Shown here: piece after piece, positions 61,444-64,000 of the stretch
Numbering within the stretch: position 1 is the stretch's first letter
Layout: each line of letters begins with the position of its first letter
Source of the DNA: Mongoliitalea lutea
GTDB lineage: Bacteria; Bacteroidota; Bacteroidia; Cytophagales; Cyclobacteriaceae
Reading direction: 5' to 3'
Length of the DNA stretch: 64,000 nt
Assembly (NCBI RefSeq): GCF_014652135.1
Contig: NZ_BMYF01000021.1
Coordinates: forward strand, 1 to 64,000
Notes under the pieces: generated by a model
Seen by the model: the letters and a program-made list of their open reading frames with translations, nothing else
The model's database searches: none
What the model was told of the DNA's origin: nothing
Program-made: the position numbers and the translations under genes

Positions 61444-62721
61444 TTAGAAGCCACCACGGAAAGTGTAGGTCTTCGCAACTTTATCGATCGCAACAATGTA
61501 AGCGGCAATTCTCATTGGAACATTGTATTTGATAGAAGCTTCATATACATGGTCAAAAGCATCTTTCATAATACGATCCGAACGTCTATTGACACGCTCA
61601 GCAGTCCACTTGTAACCTAATCTATTTTGAACCCACTCAAAGTAAGATACAGTCACACCTCCAGCGTTAGCTAGGATATCAGGTACTGCCATGATGCCTT
61701 TTTCATTGATGATGGCATCTGCTTTAGCGGAAGTAGGGCCATTGGCACCTTCTACGATCAATTTCGCTTTGATTTTATCCACGTTATGGATAGTAATCAC
61801 ATCTTCAACGGCCGCTGGAACTAGCACATCCACATCCAATTCTAACAGTTCCATAGGATTGTCCATTTTCTCAGCTCCTTTGAAGCCTTCCAATGTCCCA
61901 TTGTTACCATCTCTGTAAGCAATTGCTTCTACGATATTGATTCCATTTTCGTTGTGATAGGCGCCGGAAATATCCGATATCGCTACGATTTTTAAGCCTC
62001 GCTCTTCTAATAATTGAGCTGCCCAAGAACCTACGTTACCAAAACCTTGTACAGCACAGGTAGCGGAGAAAGGATTGATTTTTAATTTCTGCATGGCAGC
62101 TAAGGCACTGACCATTACACCGCGGCCTGTTGCTTCCGTTCTTCCAAGAGAACCGCCCAATACCAATGGCTTACCAGTTACTACGGCATTGACAGTCATT
62201 CCGTGTGATTTCGAATACTCATCCATCAACCAAGCCATTTCTCTTGGTCCTGTACCCATATCCGGTGCAGGAATGTCTTTGTCCGGGCCGAAAACGTCGA
62301 TCATAGCTGTAGTGTAAGCTCTCATCAATCGCTCGATTTCTCCTTTGGACATTTCACGAGGGTTACAACGAACACCCCCTTTACCACCACCGTAAGGAAT
62401 ATCCACTACAGCGCATTTCCAAGTCATCCAAGCAGCAAGTGCTTTTACTTCATCGATGTGAACATCTGGCGAAAAGCGGATACCGCCTTTTGCAGGTCCT
62501 AGGATGTTTGAATGGATTACCCGAATTCCCTCAAAAACTTGAATTTTACCATTGTCCATGGTAATGGGAAGTGAAACAATCACTTGTTTGGCAGGATTTT
62601 TCAGCACATTGTAGACCTCTTCAGAAAGTCCCAATTTTTCTGCTGCAATGTTAAATCTCTCCATCATTGACTCCAAAGGATTCTCTTTATCCTTGATCGG
62701 AGCTGGTTCAATGTAAGCCAT
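61444..62721 (-). CDS. Glutamate dehydrogenase (Glu/Leu/Phe/Val family)
   Basis: A 425-residue cytosolic enzyme interconverting glutamate and 2-oxoglutarate plus ammonium. Conserved: GPAKGGIRFSP near 78, MTWKCAVVDIPYGGGKGGV near 98-116 (catalytic Lys), APDMGT near 150, GRTEATGRG near 193, the NAD-binding VQGFGNVGSWAA near 222 and VEGANGPT near 327. The length and sequence style point to an NAD-linked hexameric GluD-type. It has its own terminator. Confidence 0.93.
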   Translation of the reverse strand: MAYIEPAPIKDKENPLESMMERFNIAAEKLGLSEEVYNVLKNPAKQVIVSLPITMDNGKIQVFEGIRVIHSNILGPAKGGIRFSPDVHIDEVKALAAWMTWKCAVVDIPYGGGKGGVRCNPREMSKGEIERLMRAYTTAMIDVFGPDKDIPAPDMGTGPREMAWLMDEYSKSHGMTVNAVVTGKPLVLGGSLGRTEATGRGVMVSALAAMQKLKINPFSATCAVQGFGNVGSWAAQLLEERGLKIVAISDISGAYHNENGINIVEAIAYRDGNNGTLEGFKGAEKMDNPMELLELDVDVLVPAAVEDVITIHNVDKIKAKLIVEGANGPTSAKADAIINEKGIMAVPDILANAGGVTVSYFEWVQNRLGYKWTAERVNRRSDRIMKDAFDHVYEASIKYNVPMRIAAYIVAIDKVAKTYTFRGGF

Positions 62722-62794
62722 AGTGGGTTTATTTAGTTGAATTATTCAATTATGATACAATATTAAGGACTTTTTCAGTATCCACGGGTGATTT

Positions 62795-63652
62795 TTAAAA
62801 GATTTTCAAAAAAGCAGCAATAAATGGGGCCGATAATAACAATCCGTCAAATCTATCCATAAATCCACCATGTCCTGGTAATGCTTTTCCTGAATCCTTG
62901 ATCTCTATACTTCTCTTAAACAGAGACTCTATGAGGTCTCCGTAAGTTCCAGCTATAATAATAATTGTAGCGATGCTAAGCCATTGCCAGGAAGGTAAGG
63001 TGTTGAAATGCTTACCCAAAATATAGGACATGACATAAGCTGTACCTGCTCCTCCGAGAAATCCCTCCCAGGACTTTTTGGGAGATACACGCTCGAATAA
63101 TTTGGTCTTTCCAAACTTTGTACCGGCGAAGTAAGCACCCGAATCTGAAGCCCATAAAATCAATAAAGACCCTATGATGATTTCATAATGAAAGGTACCA
63201 TCCACCGCAAAGGCTGCTACATTCAAGAGTGCAAACGGAACTGCGACATAAAAGATGCCTAAAAATGTGAAAGCTACTCCTGTAAATGGCTTTTTATCTG
63301 ATTTTCTGTATAATTTGATGAAAAAAACTAAGGATACGAGCGGGAAAATCAAGAAATAATACTTGTCATCCAAATGTCCAATTTCTATAAAGAAGGTCAG
63401 TGCAAATATCAAGGTGCCCAAAAACGTTCCAAAACTTTTCAAAGGGAGCATTCCGTCCAAGCCGGATAGCTTGTAAAATTCCATCTGGGAAAATGCCAAA
63501 ATTAACCCAAAAGTGATGAAATAAATCCATGGACTGTAAACCGCTCCTGCTATAATTACAAATGCACCAATCAACGCAGTAATGACACGTTGGGCGAGAT
63601 TACTGTAATTGTTGATGTTGAAGCGGTCCCGCATTCTAAAAGGTGATCTCAT
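62795..63652 (-). CDS. cdsA: Phosphatidate cytidylyltransferase
   Basis: A 285-residue polytopic membrane enzyme making CDP-diacylglycerol from phosphatidate and CTP. About eight membrane segments. The C-terminal signature SLFKRSIEIKDSGKALPGHGG...DRFDGLL (about 245-275) matches CTP-transferase CdsA, and SDSGAYFAGTKFGKTK is near 168. It overlaps the DUF2007 gene upstream by 17 bp. It feeds psd-type phospholipid synthesis. Confidence 0.95.
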   Translation of the reverse strand: MRSPFRMRDRFNINNYSNLAQRVITALIGAFVIIAGAVYSPWIYFITFGLILAFSQMEFYKLSGLDGMLPLKSFGTFLGTLIFALTFFIEIGHLDDKYYFLIFPLVSLVFFIKLYRKSDKKPFTGVAFTFLGIFYVAVPFALLNVAAFAVDGTFHYEIIIGSLLILWASDSGAYFAGTKFGKTKLFERVSPKKSWEGFLGGAGTAYVMSYILGKHFNTLPSWQWLSIATIIIIAGTYGDLIESLFKRSIEIKDSGKALPGHGGFMDRFDGLLLSAPFIAAFLKIF

Positions 63653-63842
63653 GCTGCACGATGTTTAAAGCCTCCTCTAGATGCTGCTCTGCAACCATCA
63701 CCTCGTATTGGCCATGAATCTGATAAGCTGTTTCTTTTTTATTGAGAATTACTGCTGGGATTTCCCGGTCTTCCAAAATGCTTTTGACTATTTCAGCCCT
63801 TACCGGTGAACCATCTGCAAACACTTTTTTCCAATTACTCAT
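63636..63842 (-). CDS. DUF2007 domain protein
   Basis: A 68-residue cytosolic protein matching DUF2007: WKKVFADGSPVRAEIVKSILEDREIPAVILNK, then YEVMVAEQHLEEALNIV. DUF2007 proteins are small putative signal-transducing domains with unclear function. It overlaps cdsA by 17 bp downstream and the preceding partial gene by 8 bp upstream, so it is part of one operon. Confidence 0.85.
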   Translation of the reverse strand: MSNWKKVFADGSPVRAEIVKSILEDREIPAVILNKKETAYQIHGQYEVMVAEQHLEEALNIVQHEITF

Positions 63843-64000
63843 GAGTTGCTAATTGAGATTGTTCGTTTTTAAAAACACGAAATAAAAGAATCATACCGAT
63901 CAAGCCAGCAAAGGCCATAAGTATGGGGACTTGCCCTGTTTCTTCTAAATCAAACTCTAGTATACCTATTTTATTCAAATATAGCATGATTACTGTGAAG
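63835..64000 (-). CDS. Membrane protein, C-terminal end (runs off window)
   Basis: On the minus strand an open frame enters from beyond 64000 and stops at 63835 (TAA), overlapping the DUF2007 start by 8 bp. The visible ~54 residues include one hydrophobic helix (VPILMAFAGLIGMILLF) and a polar tail ending QLATHE. Related genomes often have a CPBP-type intramembrane protease at this place, but the visible part has no diagnostic motif. Confidence 0.5.
   Translation of the reverse strand, partial: FTVIMLYLNKIGILEFDLEETGQVPILMAFAGLIGMILLFRVFKNEQSQLATHE

Overview
This window is a chromosomal segment of a Bacteroidota bacterium, most likely of the order Cytophagales (Cyclobacteriaceae/Algoriphagus-like). 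The evidence is Bacteroidota-type promoters (TAnnTTTG at -7), a SusC/SusD pair, Bacteroidota-restricted small families (DUF4295, DUF4783, DUF4221, DUF6377, DUF3810, DUF5723), a Na+-NQR operon, and mostly no Shine-Dalgarno sequences. The genus is inference; no rRNA is present.

Layout. 0-0.7 kb: 5' part of an IS110-family recombinase running off the left edge. 0.7-9 kb: housekeeping genes (sugar-nucleotidyltransferase, PII-amtB ammonium module, nadC with a DUF4783 protein, gpmI, rpmB-rpmG-DUF4295, ftsY). 9-11.4 kb: a DUF4221 lipoprotein and a repeat-rich spacer with a tandem ~430-bp duplication. 11.4-25 kb: an AT-richer accessory region. It holds a secreted calcineurin-like phosphoesterase, a SusC-SusD-histidine phosphatase operon (possibly phytate or organic phosphate use), a membrane-anchored DUF6377 regulator, a TonB-C protein, an orphan NarL-type regulator, a decayed endonuclease/exonuclease/phosphatase gene and a GH5-like lipoprotein next to tRNA-Arg(CCU). 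25-37.7 kb: rpsP-rimM-trmD-rplS, gltX, a TonB-plug/macroglobulin-like protein, a porin-like protein, an Nfu-type Fe-S protein, a DUF3810 protein, prfC and an RluA-type pseudouridine synthase. 37.7-43.2 kb: long repeat-rich spacers around a histidine phosphatase and the divergent glpR/glpD pair. 43.2-45.4 kb: glpK-glpF. 45.4-53 kb: surface proteins, a DUF4143 ATPase with a striking palindromic promoter array, an acyl-CoA dehydrogenase and adenine deaminase. 53-60.6 kb: cmk-ispH, nqrABCDE (nqrF not present) and membrane proteins. 60.7-64 kb, minus strand: psd, glutamate dehydrogenase, cdsA, a DUF2007 protein and the end of a membrane protein gene.

The most unusual content is between genes. Three structured or periodic repeat types recur. 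(1) Degenerate arrays keep an exact 7-bp phase for up to ~20 units while the motif drifts. (2) A two-hairpin module has constant geometry: a 20-nt hairpin, a 14-nt linker and a 13-nt hairpin, with stem sequences that covary between copies. (3) A ~122-nt three-hairpin element, with an outer long-range stem, is present in four copies. They cluster together at 9-11.4 kb, 25 kb and 35-43 kb, and in two places the 7-bp arrays run right up to a start codon (glpK and a histidine phosphatase).
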